Shown here one piece after another: positions 1-8,430 of a DNA stretch of 37,785 nucleotides. The notes beneath the pieces are model-generated. The model made no database searches. It was not told where the DNA came from and was given only the letters and a program-made list of their open reading frames with translations. The stretch covers positions 871,428-909,212 of the forward strand of contig NZ_LT828540.1 of the NCBI RefSeq assembly GCF_900170035.1. Direction: 5' to 3'. The first letter of the stretch is position 1; each line of letters starts with the position of its first letter. The stretch is from Desulfamplus magnetovallimortis (GTDB lineage: Bacteria > Desulfobacterota > Desulfobacteria > Desulfobacterales > Desulfobacteraceae). The translations under genes were made by a program, and so were the position numbers.

Positions 1-237
1 AAAGTCTCTATAACATACTGATATAAAACGATTTTAATGTTTCGTTGTGATGCGTCAGCAAACATGGGGGTTTTATATGAAAGTCCCCGCAAATGGCTGT
101 TTTTATATAGACTTTCAACACTTCGATTGTGACGGTGAACCGCCATGTTGGTTATAAGAAAGTCCCCATCTTTTAAGCTTCTTGAGGACTTTAATTCTTC
201 GTTGTGGCAGATGGGTCTGTCATGGCCGTTATATAAA
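1..237 (+). repeat. Family A two-hairpin repeat array (about 2.5 units)
   Basis: Tandem units of roughly 80 bp. Each begins with a variable hairpin whose arms are GAAAGTC and GACTTTC-like, then cttcg(a)ttgtg, then a second hairpin such as GACGG-tgaa-CCGCC or GGCAGA-tggg-TCTGtC, ending in catg-ngttat. The first unit is cut by the window edge. The same family recurs at 12575, 14300, 32424 and 37577. A 91-aa open frame across this array (145-420) is repeat sequence and is not called as a gene. Confidence 0.8.
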
Positions 238-325
238 AGTATCTTAAACTCTCGGCTAATTGTTAATGCATTTCAAAGGTTTAAGGCGTTTTTTACGCGA
301 CAATCAAACCTATATAAAAACAATA
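238..325 (-). repeat. Family I imperfect inverted repeat, second copy
   Basis: Read on the minus strand this segment contains aggtttgattgtcg, then ccttaaacctttgaaa, matching the inverted-repeat element at 32601-32695 (aggtttgattgtcggg and ccttgaacctttgaaa). The other arm (cttaaactctcggctaa) also aligns with the 32.6-kb copy. It directly follows the family A array. No target duplication was recognised. Confidence 0.5.
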
Positions 326-359
326 GTATATTTGGAATCAAAAAAACTATTTATGGGAA

Positions 360-1943
360 TCATCTCTGCATATTCTGGAGTTTTGCAGCCAATTTCATTA
401 TTCTAAGTTTCATTCCCTGACTGTTCCTGTTGGATGTGCCAGAGATGTCTATTTTGCAAGCATCTTTGCCATTGGTTTTAATTTCAACACACAATTGCTG
501 ATGGGACATAAAAAATGTGATCCAGCAACCGATTATCATGAAAATAAATCCAATATAGACACACCATACACCAGGATCTCTGGTTACTTGAAGGCCAGTA
601 TAATATTTTTTTTCATAATCTTCGATCTCAAAGGCAAAGTGTCCCCTTCTCATTTTATCAAATGTTGGAAATTTTACTGGAATATATATCTCAACCTCAT
701 GAAAATGGGGAGTGATCTTTTTTTCAGCAGTAAACTCCTCAGTGCCAGAGTCAACTTTTTCGCCATCAGCAGAACTTTGACCATCAGCAGAACTTTGACC
801 ATCAGCAGAACTTTGACCAACAGAAGTAGTCTCCTGGGCAGTAGAAGCATTTGTGTCCGCTTTGGTGGCACTATTTTCAAGTTTTTTATTTATTTCATTA
901 TGATCAGATGTGTCACTATAAACAAGGGTACCCACAAACCCTTCCCCAAGGTTGTGCCCTCTGAAATTATATCCATGAACAAAGCCATTCAGTGTAAATT
1001 TACCTCCGGACTCCGGCAGGTCGATGGTTTGCCCAAAGTCCATTTTAAATGAATAACCCATACCGCTTTCATTGCTTGTAAGCCTTAAAACAACATTTTT
1101 TGCAGAATCAGTACCATAGCTTGATTGATAAAAACTCAATCCTTTATAGCGCAGGGGAGCATTGACAATTACATCTTTTGTAAGTGTCTCAACTCCATCC
1201 TCAATTATGGATATGTTGGATTTAAACTCTTCAGGCTGACCTGTATCATAAAATGAAACATTAAAGGAGTTACATCTCATTTCAAAGCCAAAAGCAACTT
1301 TAGTATCACTTCCTCTCAGTGTTGCAGAGTCAACAGTTACCCCTTCAGGAATTGCCACAAAGGCCTTATAGCCCCACAAAGCTCCCATAAGAGCTCCTGC
1401 CAGCATGAAAAGGATGCTCAGATGAACAACATAGACTCCAAGTCGTGTCCATCTTCCGGTTTCGGCAAAGATGACAACACCATTCTCCCCCTTTTCTGTT
1501 ACGGTCTGACCGAATTTTTTATTTATAAAATCGACATAAAGTGATTGAAGAGATGAGACATTATCTTTTATATCAAATTTTTCACGATGTTTTAGGCGAA
1601 TGAACCTTTCATGGTTAAAAACGATTTTTTCAGGAAAAATTATTTTCCATGTTGTGTTTAGTTTATCAATTGAGCAGACAACAATATTTACTGCCAGAAG
1701 AATTATAAGAAGAAGAAACCACCATGCACTATACATGTCAAAAATATCAAGGGTTTTGAAAAGATTAAAAAACACCTCGCCATATTTCTGAATATAAAAA
1801 GCCTCTGAAGAGTTCTGAGGAATAAGAGTTCCAATGACAGAAGTTGATGCAAGCAGCAAAAGAACAACAACTGTCAGTTTTACTGAAGTAAAAAATTTCC
1901 AGACAGGATTTCCGTGTCCGGTTTTTGATTTATCTTTAGCCAT
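360..1943 (-). CDS. resB: ResB/Ccs1-family cytochrome c biogenesis protein
   Basis: Membrane protein of System II cytochrome c maturation; with CcsA/ResC it carries haem across the membrane and delivers it to apocytochrome c. Seen: an N-terminal hydrophobic segment (VKLTVVVLLLLASTSVIGTL) followed by IPQN, typical of ResB; a second around WWFLLLIILLAVNIVV; a third at GVYVVHLSILFMLAGALMGALWG; a large periplasmic domain; and a last membrane segment near the C-terminus (GVWCVYIGFIFMIIGCWITF). The start is placed at ATG 1943, which has ggaag about 8 nt upstream; the frame stays open 21 codons further up, into an orphan family A hairpin. A low-complexity stretch before the last membrane segment has three identical GQSSAD-type repeats. 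No CcsA gene is visible; downstream (below 360) is repeat DNA. About 527 aa, within the family range. Confidence 0.85.
   Translation of the reverse strand: MAKDKSKTGHGNPVWKFFTSVKLTVVVLLLLASTSVIGTLIPQNSSEAFYIQKYGEVFFNLFKTLDIFDMYSAWWFLLLIILLAVNIVVCSIDKLNTTWKIIFPEKIVFNHERFIRLKHREKFDIKDNVSSLQSLYVDFINKKFGQTVTEKGENGVVIFAETGRWTRLGVYVVHLSILFMLAGALMGALWGYKAFVAIPEGVTVDSATLRGSDTKVAFGFEMRCNSFNVSFYDTGQPEEFKSNISIIEDGVETLTKDVIVNAPLRYKGLSFYQSSYGTDSAKNVVLRLTSNESGMGYSFKMDFGQTIDLPESGGKFTLNGFVHGYNFRGHNLGEGFVGTLVYSDTSDHNEINKKLENSATKADTNASTAQETTSVGQSSADGQSSADGQSSADGEKVDSGTEEFTAEKKITPHFHEVEIYIPVKFPTFDKMRRGHFAFEIEDYEKKYYTGLQVTRDPGVWCVYIGFIFMIIGCWITFFMSHQQLCVEIKTNGKDACKIDISGTSNRNSQGMKLRIMKLAAKLQNMQR
763..816 (-). repeat. 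In-frame 18-bp tandem repeat (3 copies) inside resB
   Basis: Three identical 18-bp units (ccatcagcagaactttga at 763, 781 and 799) encode hexapeptide repeats of the type SSADGQ on the minus strand, in the periplasmic domain. The length is a multiple of three, so copy-number change would keep the frame. Confidence 0.9.
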
Positions 1944-1975
1944 TAATATCTTCCATATTAAAAAAGTTTGAATAA

Positions 1976-2006
1976 CATACATGGCGTATGATCGCCACAA
2001 TCTCAA
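1976..2006 (-). repeat. Orphan second hairpin of family A
   Basis: The segment acatggcgtatgatcgcca, then caatctc, matches only the GGCGG/CCGCC half of family A in reverse orientation. It lies just upstream of resB, so it may form the 5' end of its transcript. Similar orphan halves occur at 16757 and 18332. Confidence 0.55.
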
Positions 2007-2420
2007 AAATCAAAATTTTGAAAACCAGTATATTGCATTGTTAAGACAAAAATAAATAATCCGCTCTTCAGTTGAAAAAAAAGCTAACAATCTGAAATTA
2101 CAGATAGCTGAATGAAACACTCTCTAAAAAAACAAGAGAATAGCATGGAGTTAAATTGGCTTTTATATCAAATCCTGCGTTATAGGGCAAAATTTTTTAA
2201 TTAAAGTATATACTCACTATTTTTCTATATGAGTCAGGTTTGATGCCCCTGTAAAAAGCCAGAGTCGCCAAAATCACTATTAATGATTTCAACATGTTAC
2301 AGCCTGAAAAATGCTGAAATCGGACTTTTTACGAGTTTATCAGGTTTAAGGCTGATTACTAAGTCAATAGCATTTGTGGCGGGAATATACAAATGAGCAA
2401 GAAATTTTAAAACCAATTTT
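2007..2420. other. Intergenic region with family G inverted repeat
   Basis: No credible gene. AT-rich DNA with one inverted-repeat element at about 2251-2332, whose ends are GTAAAAAGcc and ggaCTTTTTAC with internal palindromic pieces (tgttacagcctgaaaaatgc). A partial copy of the same end (cttgtaaaaagccg) occurs near 12512. Promoters for the flanking minus-strand resB could lie here but none is convincing. Confidence 0.5.
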
Positions 2421-5093
2421 TCAGGAGAAAACAGACTCAATTGCCTCAACAAGTTTTTGTTGCATAAAGGGTTTTACGAGAAAGACATTGATGTTATTTT
2501 TCTCAATACACTCATCATCTTCTACAGTAAAGCCGGAACATAATATAACCGGAATTTCCGGCTTGATTTTCCTTACCCCTGAAGCAAGTTCAAGGCCGGT
2601 CATGCCGGGCATGGTGAGATCAGTTATAATAAGATCAAAGTCATCTGGATTTTTTTCAAAAAGAGCCATTACCTTAAGTGGATCTGATTCTCCGGTAACA
2701 TGGTAGCCCAAAGGCTGAAGTAGCAGTACCCCAATCTCGACAAGATCAGGTTCGTCATCCACAAAAATGATCCTGATTTTAGAGTTATTCTCAGCCCGAA
2801 CAACTGAATCCTTTTCAACCGGAACAATTAAACTCTTTTCAACCGAATCAACTGAACCCTTTTCCACAGAAACAACTGAATTCTTTTCCACAGAAACAAC
2901 TGAACTCTTTTCCACAGAAACAACCGAACTCTTTTCCACAGAAACAACTGAACTCTTTTCCACAGAAACAACTGAGTCCTTTTCAATAGGAACAATTGAA
3001 TTCTTTTTAACCGAATCAACAAGACTCTTTTTAGAAGAAAAAGCTGTTTTGTCATCCGCCGGAGCAAATGAACTCTCTTCTGCTGGAACAAAGGGAAGAA
3101 ATTGTTTTAGTATGGAAATAAAATCAGCCATTCTGACGGGTTTGGGAAGGTATGCATCGCAAAGATTTCGTATGATTTTTTCATCTTCCTTCATGGCCGA
3201 TGCAGTCACTGCAATGACAGGGATCTTTCCAAGTTCAGGATTATTTTTCAATATTTCCGATGCCTTGTAGCCATCCATAACCGGCATTTTCATATCCATT
3301 AGAATAAGATCCGTATGAAACTGTTGGCACATCTCAACTGCCTGCTGTCCATTTTCAGCCTCCAGCAGGACAAGGTTGGAATAATCCTTGAGAAAACCCT
3401 TTAAAAGCTCCCTGTTATAGTCGATATCATCTACAATTAAAATAGTGGCAGGTTCAAAATTGACATTTTTCATATCAATTACAGAGCCAGGATTCAAATC
3501 ATCATCATTGGGATTTATCAAGGGAGATTCCACATCTTTGAGAAAAACTGTAAAAGTGCTTCCCTCCCCCACATTGCTTTTAACAGAAATACTACCGTTC
3601 ATAAGCTCCACAAGCCGCCTTGTAATAGCAAGCCCTAAACCTGTGCCACCATGTTCAAAAGTCTTTTGTCCCTTTAACTGTGTAAAAGTTTCAAAAACAG
3701 AGTCAATTTCTTCAGGGGGTATCCCCATACCGCTGTCTTCAACAGAAAAAGAGATGTCAAAAGCAGAGTGGAAGGCACCCTGAAGTTTTTCAAGGTGTTT
3801 ATGACACTCCATGGAGAGCAGAATATAGCCTTGAGATGTAAATTTCAGGGCATTACCAACAAGGTTTATAATTATCTGGCGAATCCTGACTCCGTCAAGC
3901 AGCAGTGCTTCAGGCACTTCTGGAGAAATATCTGTAATAAATTCAATTCCTTTTTTGTTAATCTTCTCTGCAAAAAGGATTTCAATTTCATTGAACATTT
4001 TTTCAGGAATAAGTGCTGAATATTCCAGGCTCAATTTTCCTGCCTCTATTCTGGAGAGATCAAGAATATCATTGATAAGACTTAAAAGAACCTTACTGTT
4101 GGATTCAATGGCATTGAAATATTGAATTTTTTGATTATCAGTTTCAGATGCAGAAAGAATTTCTGTAAATCCCAGAATAGCATTCATGGGGGTTCTTATT
4201 TCGTGGGACATGTTGGCAAGAAAACTGCTTTTTAACTTGTTGGCAGCCTCTGCTGCATCCTTGGCATCCCTTAACTCAAGGGCCTGCTTTTCGAGCATAA
4301 TGGTTCGTTGTACAACTTTTTCTTCAAGATCATCTCTATTCCTTATCAGAGTTTCATTTGCCTTTTTGAGATTCTGTCGCATATAGTTAACAGCATCTGT
4401 AACCATAATAAGCTCATTGCGGATGCCCTTTTTAGGTGATAGTCTTGATCTTTTCACAGAAGGCAAAATTTTTTTTCTGTTTAAAACAAGAGGTTCATCA
4501 AGGTTGTTGACATGGAGATTTCGTACATAATCTGCCATTGTGTGCAGATGACGGGTAATAAGCTGCCATACAATAAAAAGGATAAATATGGATACTGAAA
4601 AAGTCTTGAATGCCTGGGTGACAAGAATAAGGACTATACGCTCGTTAAGCCTTGTATGAATATATCGTAAATCTCCGTAGATGGTTAAAATGCCAAGCTT
4701 TTTGGGGTCAAACTGTTTAAGGGGATCTTTAAACACGATGGGAAAATCAAAGGAGATGCGCATGGTTTCAGGTGGTTTATCACCAACCATAAAGGTTTTA
4801 TCAATTGTGATTGCCTCAAGACAAGCTATCTCAGGCAGTTGCAGAATACCGTTAAGTTGGGCATAAACATGATCCTGGTTCATATTCCAGATACTCAGTG
4901 AAAGGCTGCTTATATAGCTCTCCTTTACCTGAATAATTCTGGTTTCTATCAGTTTCAAGTCCTTGCGGTATTCAACCCACAACTGCACAACAGATGCAAG
5001 AAGTGTAAAAAATGAGCTGAAAAGAAGAATATAAAAAAGAAGTTGTCGTGCCAGGCTGGAATTATTATTTAATTTGCATGTTTTTTTTGGCAT
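2421..5093 (-). CDS. Membrane hybrid histidine kinase with two C-terminal receiver domains
   Basis: Sensor kinase of 890 aa. Two membrane segments (about residues 18-40 and 153-180) bracket a roughly 110-residue periplasmic sensor region. A coiled linker leads to a HisKA domain with SHEIRTP (His297), then HATPase_c with N-box (INLVGNALKFT), G1 (DSGMGIP) and G2 (GGTGLGLAI). The first receiver starts at ILIVDDIDYNRELL with Asp600 in LILMD; the second starts at IRIIFVDDEPDL with Asp825 in IITD. Between the receivers is a linker of ten octapeptides of the type SSVVSVEK (about 690-769). Such phosphorelay kinases usually pass phosphate to an Hpt protein or regulator, which is not seen here. The next gene on the same strand is a periplasmic binding protein, then another hybrid kinase, suggesting one signalling unit. 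The ligand is unknown. Confidence 0.88.
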   Translation of the reverse strand: MPKKTCKLNNNSSLARQLLFYILLFSSFFTLLASVVQLWVEYRKDLKLIETRIIQVKESYISSLSLSIWNMNQDHVYAQLNGILQLPEIACLEAITIDKTFMVGDKPPETMRISFDFPIVFKDPLKQFDPKKLGILTIYGDLRYIHTRLNERIVLILVTQAFKTFSVSIFILFIVWQLITRHLHTMADYVRNLHVNNLDEPLVLNRKKILPSVKRSRLSPKKGIRNELIMVTDAVNYMRQNLKKANETLIRNRDDLEEKVVQRTIMLEKQALELRDAKDAAEAANKLKSSFLANMSHEIRTPMNAILGFTEILSASETDNQKIQYFNAIESNSKVLLSLINDILDLSRIEAGKLSLEYSALIPEKMFNEIEILFAEKINKKGIEFITDISPEVPEALLLDGVRIRQIIINLVGNALKFTSQGYILLSMECHKHLEKLQGAFHSAFDISFSVEDSGMGIPPEEIDSVFETFTQLKGQKTFEHGGTGLGLAITRRLVELMNGSISVKSNVGEGSTFTVFLKDVESPLINPNDDDLNPGSVIDMKNVNFEPATILIVDDIDYNRELLKGFLKDYSNLVLLEAENGQQAVEMCQQFHTDLILMDMKMPVMDGYKASEILKNNPELGKIPVIAVTASAMKEDEKIIRNLCDAYLPKPVRMADFISILKQFLPFVPAEESSFAPADDKTAFSSKKSLVDSVKKNSIVPIEKDSVVSVEKSSVVSVEKSSVVSVEKSSVVSVEKNSVVSVEKGSVDSVEKSLIVPVEKDSVVRAENNSKIRIIFVDDEPDLVEIGVLLLQPLGYHVTGESDPLKVMALFEKNPDDFDLIITDLTMPGMTGLELASGVRKIKPEIPVILCSGFTVEDDECIEKNNINVFLVKPFMQQKLVEAIESVFS
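2787..3026 (-). repeat. In-frame 24-bp tandem repeat (10 octads) between two receiver domains
   Basis: Ten consecutive 8-residue units (consensus SSVVSVEK) are encoded by 24-bp repeats. The central four or five are nearly identical at the DNA level (tccacagaaacaactgaact and variants) and the outer ones are diverged, as expected for expansion from the middle. Confidence 0.9.
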
Positions 5094-5142
5094 TGAAAAG
5101 AATACCTAAGTTACCTAATTAGGCATATTGTGAAAAATGGCA

Positions 5143-6162
5143 TTAATTGAGACAGCATGCCGTCTTTCCATAGTATTTTTCATTCAGCATTCTGTAATGT
5201 TCTGTCTCCTTGAATGATTTCAGGGTATCTGAAAAGAGTTCAACAAACTCGGGGTTGACTGTTTGTTTACTGAAAATAAGATACAGGTCACTCTCATGAA
5301 TCAATTTTGAAAGAATGGGTTCAATTTTATCTGTCAATCCCATTTTTTGCATCAGAAGCATACCATTTGCATAATCTGCAACTGCATAATCTATGCGATC
5401 CGCCATCAATTTCCTAAAATTAAGATCATCACTTTCAACTTCCTGATAATTTCCGTGACTTTTTAGAAAATTCCAGAATTTTTCAGGATATGCAAAGGAT
5501 CTTACAATGCCTACCTGACTTTGCGCAAGGTCTTCATATGTGTCAAAAGCAAGGGTATTTCGATTCTTTTTTTTAATAAACAGGAAATATTTCAACTTTG
5601 TTATCGGGGTCTCCGGAAAAAAGCAGTGTTCAGCTCTCTCGTCAGAGTAGAGTGCGCAAAAAAGGGCGTCGCTGTCTCCCTTAAAGACAAGATCCACAGC
5701 TCTTGCCCAAGGATATTGTGTTATTTTGATCTGAACCCCCATCTTCTGAAACACCTGACGTACAACTTCAGTACACATTCCAGGCTCATTTTCATTAAAA
5801 ATATCTTCATGGGGAGGCCATCTGTCAGTTGCTATTCTGAAAACTCTGGCCATTTTATCAGATAAATTACTATTAAAAAGGACTCTTTCCTGGGAACTGA
5901 TTTCTGAAAAAGATATTATTGTAAAGAGAAAAATCCCTGAAACAATTTTCAGGATCAAGATAAAAAATTTTACCGTGGAAATAGCGCATCTTTCATTTGC
6001 CAGTTTAGATTTTCCTGAACACAATGCCGGTTTTTCTGGTGGCCTGTTCCGGAAAGTGTAAAGAACTTTCTGCATGGTATGAAGGATGCCGGAAATAGAT
6101 ATATTGCTTCCATGTTCGGGGGTAGCGGAAAATCCGTTATGTCCGTTTACCGTTTTAATCAT
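5143..6162 (-). CDS. Periplasmic solute-binding protein, family 3 (amino-acid/sensor type)
   Basis: The mature region (from about residue 103) resembles the SBP_bac_3 fold: FRIATDRWPPHEDIF at the start, PGMCTEVVRQVFQKMGV, the YPWARAVDLV segment, then RSFAYPE and DDLNFRKLMADRIDYAVADY in lobe two. A hydrophobic stretch (about 66-85, FFILILKIVSGIFLFTIISF) looks like a signal peptide h-region. The ~63 residues before it are encoded entirely by repeat DNA: a family B unit interrupted by a 106-bp MITE with 8-bp duplications. The true start is therefore doubtful. ATG 6162 is open, while a TTG just after the repeat (about 5955) would give a normal signal peptide but lacks a clear ribosome binding site. 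The gene lies 36 nt after the hybrid kinase at 6199-8316 and 49 nt before the one at 2421, so it may be a sensory binding protein rather than part of a transporter; no ABC permease is present. Confidence 0.75.
   Translation of the reverse strand: MIKTVNGHNGFSATPEHGSNISISGILHTMQKVLYTFRNRPPEKPALCSGKSKLANERCAISTVKFFILILKIVSGIFLFTIISFSEISSQERVLFNSNLSDKMARVFRIATDRWPPHEDIFNENEPGMCTEVVRQVFQKMGVQIKITQYPWARAVDLVFKGDSDALFCALYSDERAEHCFFPETPITKLKYFLFIKKKNRNTLAFDTYEDLAQSQVGIVRSFAYPEKFWNFLKSHGNYQEVESDDLNFRKLMADRIDYAVADYANGMLLMQKMGLTDKIEPILSKLIHESDLYLIFSKQTVNPEFVELFSDTLKSFKETEHYRMLNEKYYGKTACCLN
5968..6153 (-). repeat. Family B repeat unit, interrupted by a MITE
   Basis: If 5985-6098 is removed, the minus strand reads acggtaaacgg...gctacccccgaacatgga...tatctatttccacggtaaa. 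This aligns along its length with the family B unit at about 13176-13245 (acggtaaacggcc...gctacccccgaatatgga...tatctatttccacggtaaa). The unit supplies the first codons of the binding-protein frame. Confidence 0.8.
5985..6090. mobile_element. Family C MITE, 106 bp, with perfect 8-bp target duplication
   Basis: Flanked by GGAAATAG on both sides (5977-5984 and 6091-6098). Right end read inward: GGCATCCTTCATA; left end: CGCATCTTTCATTT. Subterminal tttacactttcc/ggaaagtgtaaa matches the other copies. It is the same length as the copy at 37379-37484. Insertion plus duplication is 114 bp, exactly 38 codons, with no stop in the binding-protein frame. No transposase is encoded, so it would need one in trans. 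Confidence 0.85.
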
Positions 6163-6198
6163 GATTGCCCCGCAAAAAGTTCAAGAAAGCCTTTTGGG

Positions 6199-8316
6199 TT
6201 ATGAGTTGTTCATGTTAGAATTTGCCATATTTTCGTTAATAACCCATTTTTTTACAGATTGGAAAACAAGCTCCCTTTTTAAAGGCTTGGTAAGAAAATC
6301 ATCCATGCCGACATCAAGACACTTCTCCTCAAACTCCTTCATGGCATTGGCTGTCAGCGCAACAATGGGGATTCTTTTATCTGTTGTTTCAATTGCTCTT
6401 ATCCTTCTTGTGGCTTCAAGGCCATCCATTTCAGGCATGTTGATATCCATGAAGATCAAATCAAGTTCATCTTTTTGCTCTACATAAGTGGCAACCGCAT
6501 CAACGCCGTTGCCGGCAATTGTGACATTGTACCCTGCTTTTGAAAGCATAATTTTTGCCATTTTCTGGTTAACCATATTATCTTCAACAAGAAGTATATT
6601 AACCGATCTTTTCATACTTTCTGCAAGTGAATGGGAAGTCAGGATTTTCTGGGTTTCATTTTCACTTAAGTCATCTCCGGAACTTTTATCCATTGGATCC
6701 AGCCCCAGAAGGGCAGATATCATATGAAACAATTTTTTCCTCTGTACCGGTTTTGAAAGAAAGCCATTATAACCGGCACGGCTGCACCTGTCAGCGCCTC
6801 CTGGATCAGGTGATATGCAGACCAGAAGAGGAATTTTTGCAACTGCACCTGGCAATTTTCTGAATTTTTCCCCAAACTCAAGATGATAATTATTCTTCAA
6901 GGTTGCATCCACTATACCAATATGGAAAGGTTCTGGTAATTCACAGAATTCATCAAAGGAGATAGTGTCATTATGGAAAATTTTAAGTTTCATCCCCGCA
7001 AGTGTCAGCTCATGATATATTATATCTTTAAGCGGGCTGTTTTCAGAGATACAGAGGAACGCATTCTTCCCATAAAGGGAGACCGGTCTTAAACGTTTTT
7101 CAGATTTGACATCATGCTTGTCAACGCGGCATGTAAAGTTAAACACACTGCCTTTGCCTGCTTCACTTTCAGCCCAAACCCGACCATTCATTTTTTCCGC
7201 AATTTTACGACATATAGCAAGTCCGAGACCAGTACCTCCGAATTTTCTGGTTGTGGTTTCATCAGATTGTTGAAAAGGCTCAAAAATATCTGCAAGTTTC
7301 TCCCCGGGAATACCAATGCCCGTATCCTTTACACGGGCATGGAGCTGAACATACAAATCATCCTCGTTTTCAACGTCAAGGGAAAGCTCAATCATTCCGG
7401 AAGATGTAAATTTAGCAGCATTACCAAGCAGATTCAGAAGAACCTGCCTGAAACGATAGGGATCTCCAAGAACAAAACCTGGGACACTATCGGAAATTTT
7501 GCATGCCATCTCCACCCGGGCCTCATTAACCTTGCTTCTAACAACTTCAAGAGCTTCAAAACATAAAACTTCAGGATCAAATTCAATTTTTTCAATGCTG
7601 AGCTGCCCTGCTTCCACTTTTGAAAAATCAAGAATATCGTTGACAACAGAAAGCAAAACCTCACAGCTTATCTTGGCATTCTGGACATACTCTTTCTGCT
7701 CATGAGTTAAGGCTGTATCATAAAAAATATCAATATAGCCGAGAATACCATTGAGGGGTGTTCTGATTTCATGGCTCATGTTTGCAAGAAAGTCAGTCTT
7801 GGCACGGGATGCTGCTTTTGCCTCTTCAGCCAGAGCTTTAGCCTCTTCTGCAAGTTTTTCAGCCTTTTCAATTGCCAGATTAAGCTCTGTATTGGTCTTT
7901 TTGAGATTCAGCAGAGTTCTTTTTTCACGTTCAATGCGCTCTATTCTTGCCACGGCAGAATTAATACCAAAGGGCTTGGTCATGTAGTCCGAAGCCCCGG
8001 CATCAATTATATCGACATATGAATACTCTCCGGAAAATCCTGTCATAATGATGAAGTCAAGTTCAGGATACTCAAGCTTCACTTTTTTCATGAGTTCAAT
8101 GCCATCCATTACCGGCATTGAAATATCTGAAATTACAAGGTCAAAGGAGCCTTGACATATCATTTCATATGCAGCAGCAGCATCCTCTGCTTCACTGCAT
8201 GTAAAGCCTATAACTTCAAATGATTTTGTCAGTATGGAACGAAGTCCCTTATCATCATCCACAACAAGAATTTTGCGTATAAGTGAATTTTCGGATATTT
8301 TTCGCTTCTGTGTCAT
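6199..8316 (-). CDS. Soluble REC-HisKA-HATPase-REC hybrid histidine kinase
   Basis: Protein of 705 aa without membrane segments. An N-terminal receiver (about 14-130; VDDD near residue 19, phospho-acceptor Asp64 in VISD, Lys in MTKPFG) is followed by a long Ala/Glu/Lys coiled linker, then HisKA with SHEIRTPLNG (His182). HATPase_c has the N-box LLNLLGNAAKFT, DTGIGIP and GGTGLGLAI. A degenerate receiver-like segment follows (about 415-540: FLCISENSPL... LSKPVQRKKLF). A canonical C-terminal receiver starts at ILLVEDNMVNQ, with Asp624 in LIFMD and LTKPL. The N-terminal receiver suggests it is itself driven by another kinase, plausibly the membrane kinase 1 kb away. No DNA-binding or other output domain, so the output is probably phosphotransfer. 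Same strand and close spacing as the binding protein downstream. Confidence 0.88.
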   Translation of the reverse strand: MTQKRKISENSLIRKILVVDDDKGLRSILTKSFEVIGFTCSEAEDAAAAYEMICQGSFDLVISDISMPVMDGIELMKKVKLEYPELDFIIMTGFSGEYSYVDIIDAGASDYMTKPFGINSAVARIERIEREKRTLLNLKKTNTELNLAIEKAEKLAEEAKALAEEAKAASRAKTDFLANMSHEIRTPLNGILGYIDIFYDTALTHEQKEYVQNAKISCEVLLSVVNDILDFSKVEAGQLSIEKIEFDPEVLCFEALEVVRSKVNEARVEMACKISDSVPGFVLGDPYRFRQVLLNLLGNAAKFTSSGMIELSLDVENEDDLYVQLHARVKDTGIGIPGEKLADIFEPFQQSDETTTRKFGGTGLGLAICRKIAEKMNGRVWAESEAGKGSVFNFTCRVDKHDVKSEKRLRPVSLYGKNAFLCISENSPLKDIIYHELTLAGMKLKIFHNDTISFDEFCELPEPFHIGIVDATLKNNYHLEFGEKFRKLPGAVAKIPLLVCISPDPGGADRCSRAGYNGFLSKPVQRKKLFHMISALLGLDPMDKSSGDDLSENETQKILTSHSLAESMKRSVNILLVEDNMVNQKMAKIMLSKAGYNVTIAGNGVDAVATYVEQKDELDLIFMDINMPEMDGLEATRRIRAIETTDKRIPIVALTANAMKEFEEKCLDVGMDDFLTKPLKRELVFQSVKKWVINENMANSNMNNS

Positions 8317-8430
8317 TTGATTATATTTTCACATTTTTCAGAACAGCCCAATTATTTTCAATGGTCTTGTAAATTAAAAGCAGCTTACTCCCTAACCTGG
8401 AATTAAACCTTAAAAACTTAAAAAAGAACA

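Noticed and set aside
145-420. 91-aa open frame at the left edge
   Set aside because: It is made of family A and family I repeat sequence, overlaps the end of resB, has no ribosome binding site and no protein-like composition.
495-1052. 185-aa open frame on the plus strand opposite resB
   Set aside because: Antisense shadow of resB, including the triplicated 18-bp repeat; composition is not protein-like.
2767-3270. 167-aa Thr/Glu/Ser-rich open frame on the plus strand
   Set aside because: It is the antisense shadow of the kinase octapeptide repeat; no ribosome binding site.
6073-6075. Internal ATG as start of the family-3 binding protein
   Set aside because: It lies inside the MITE, has no Shine-Dalgarno and would still leave about 35 repeat-derived residues before the signal segment.
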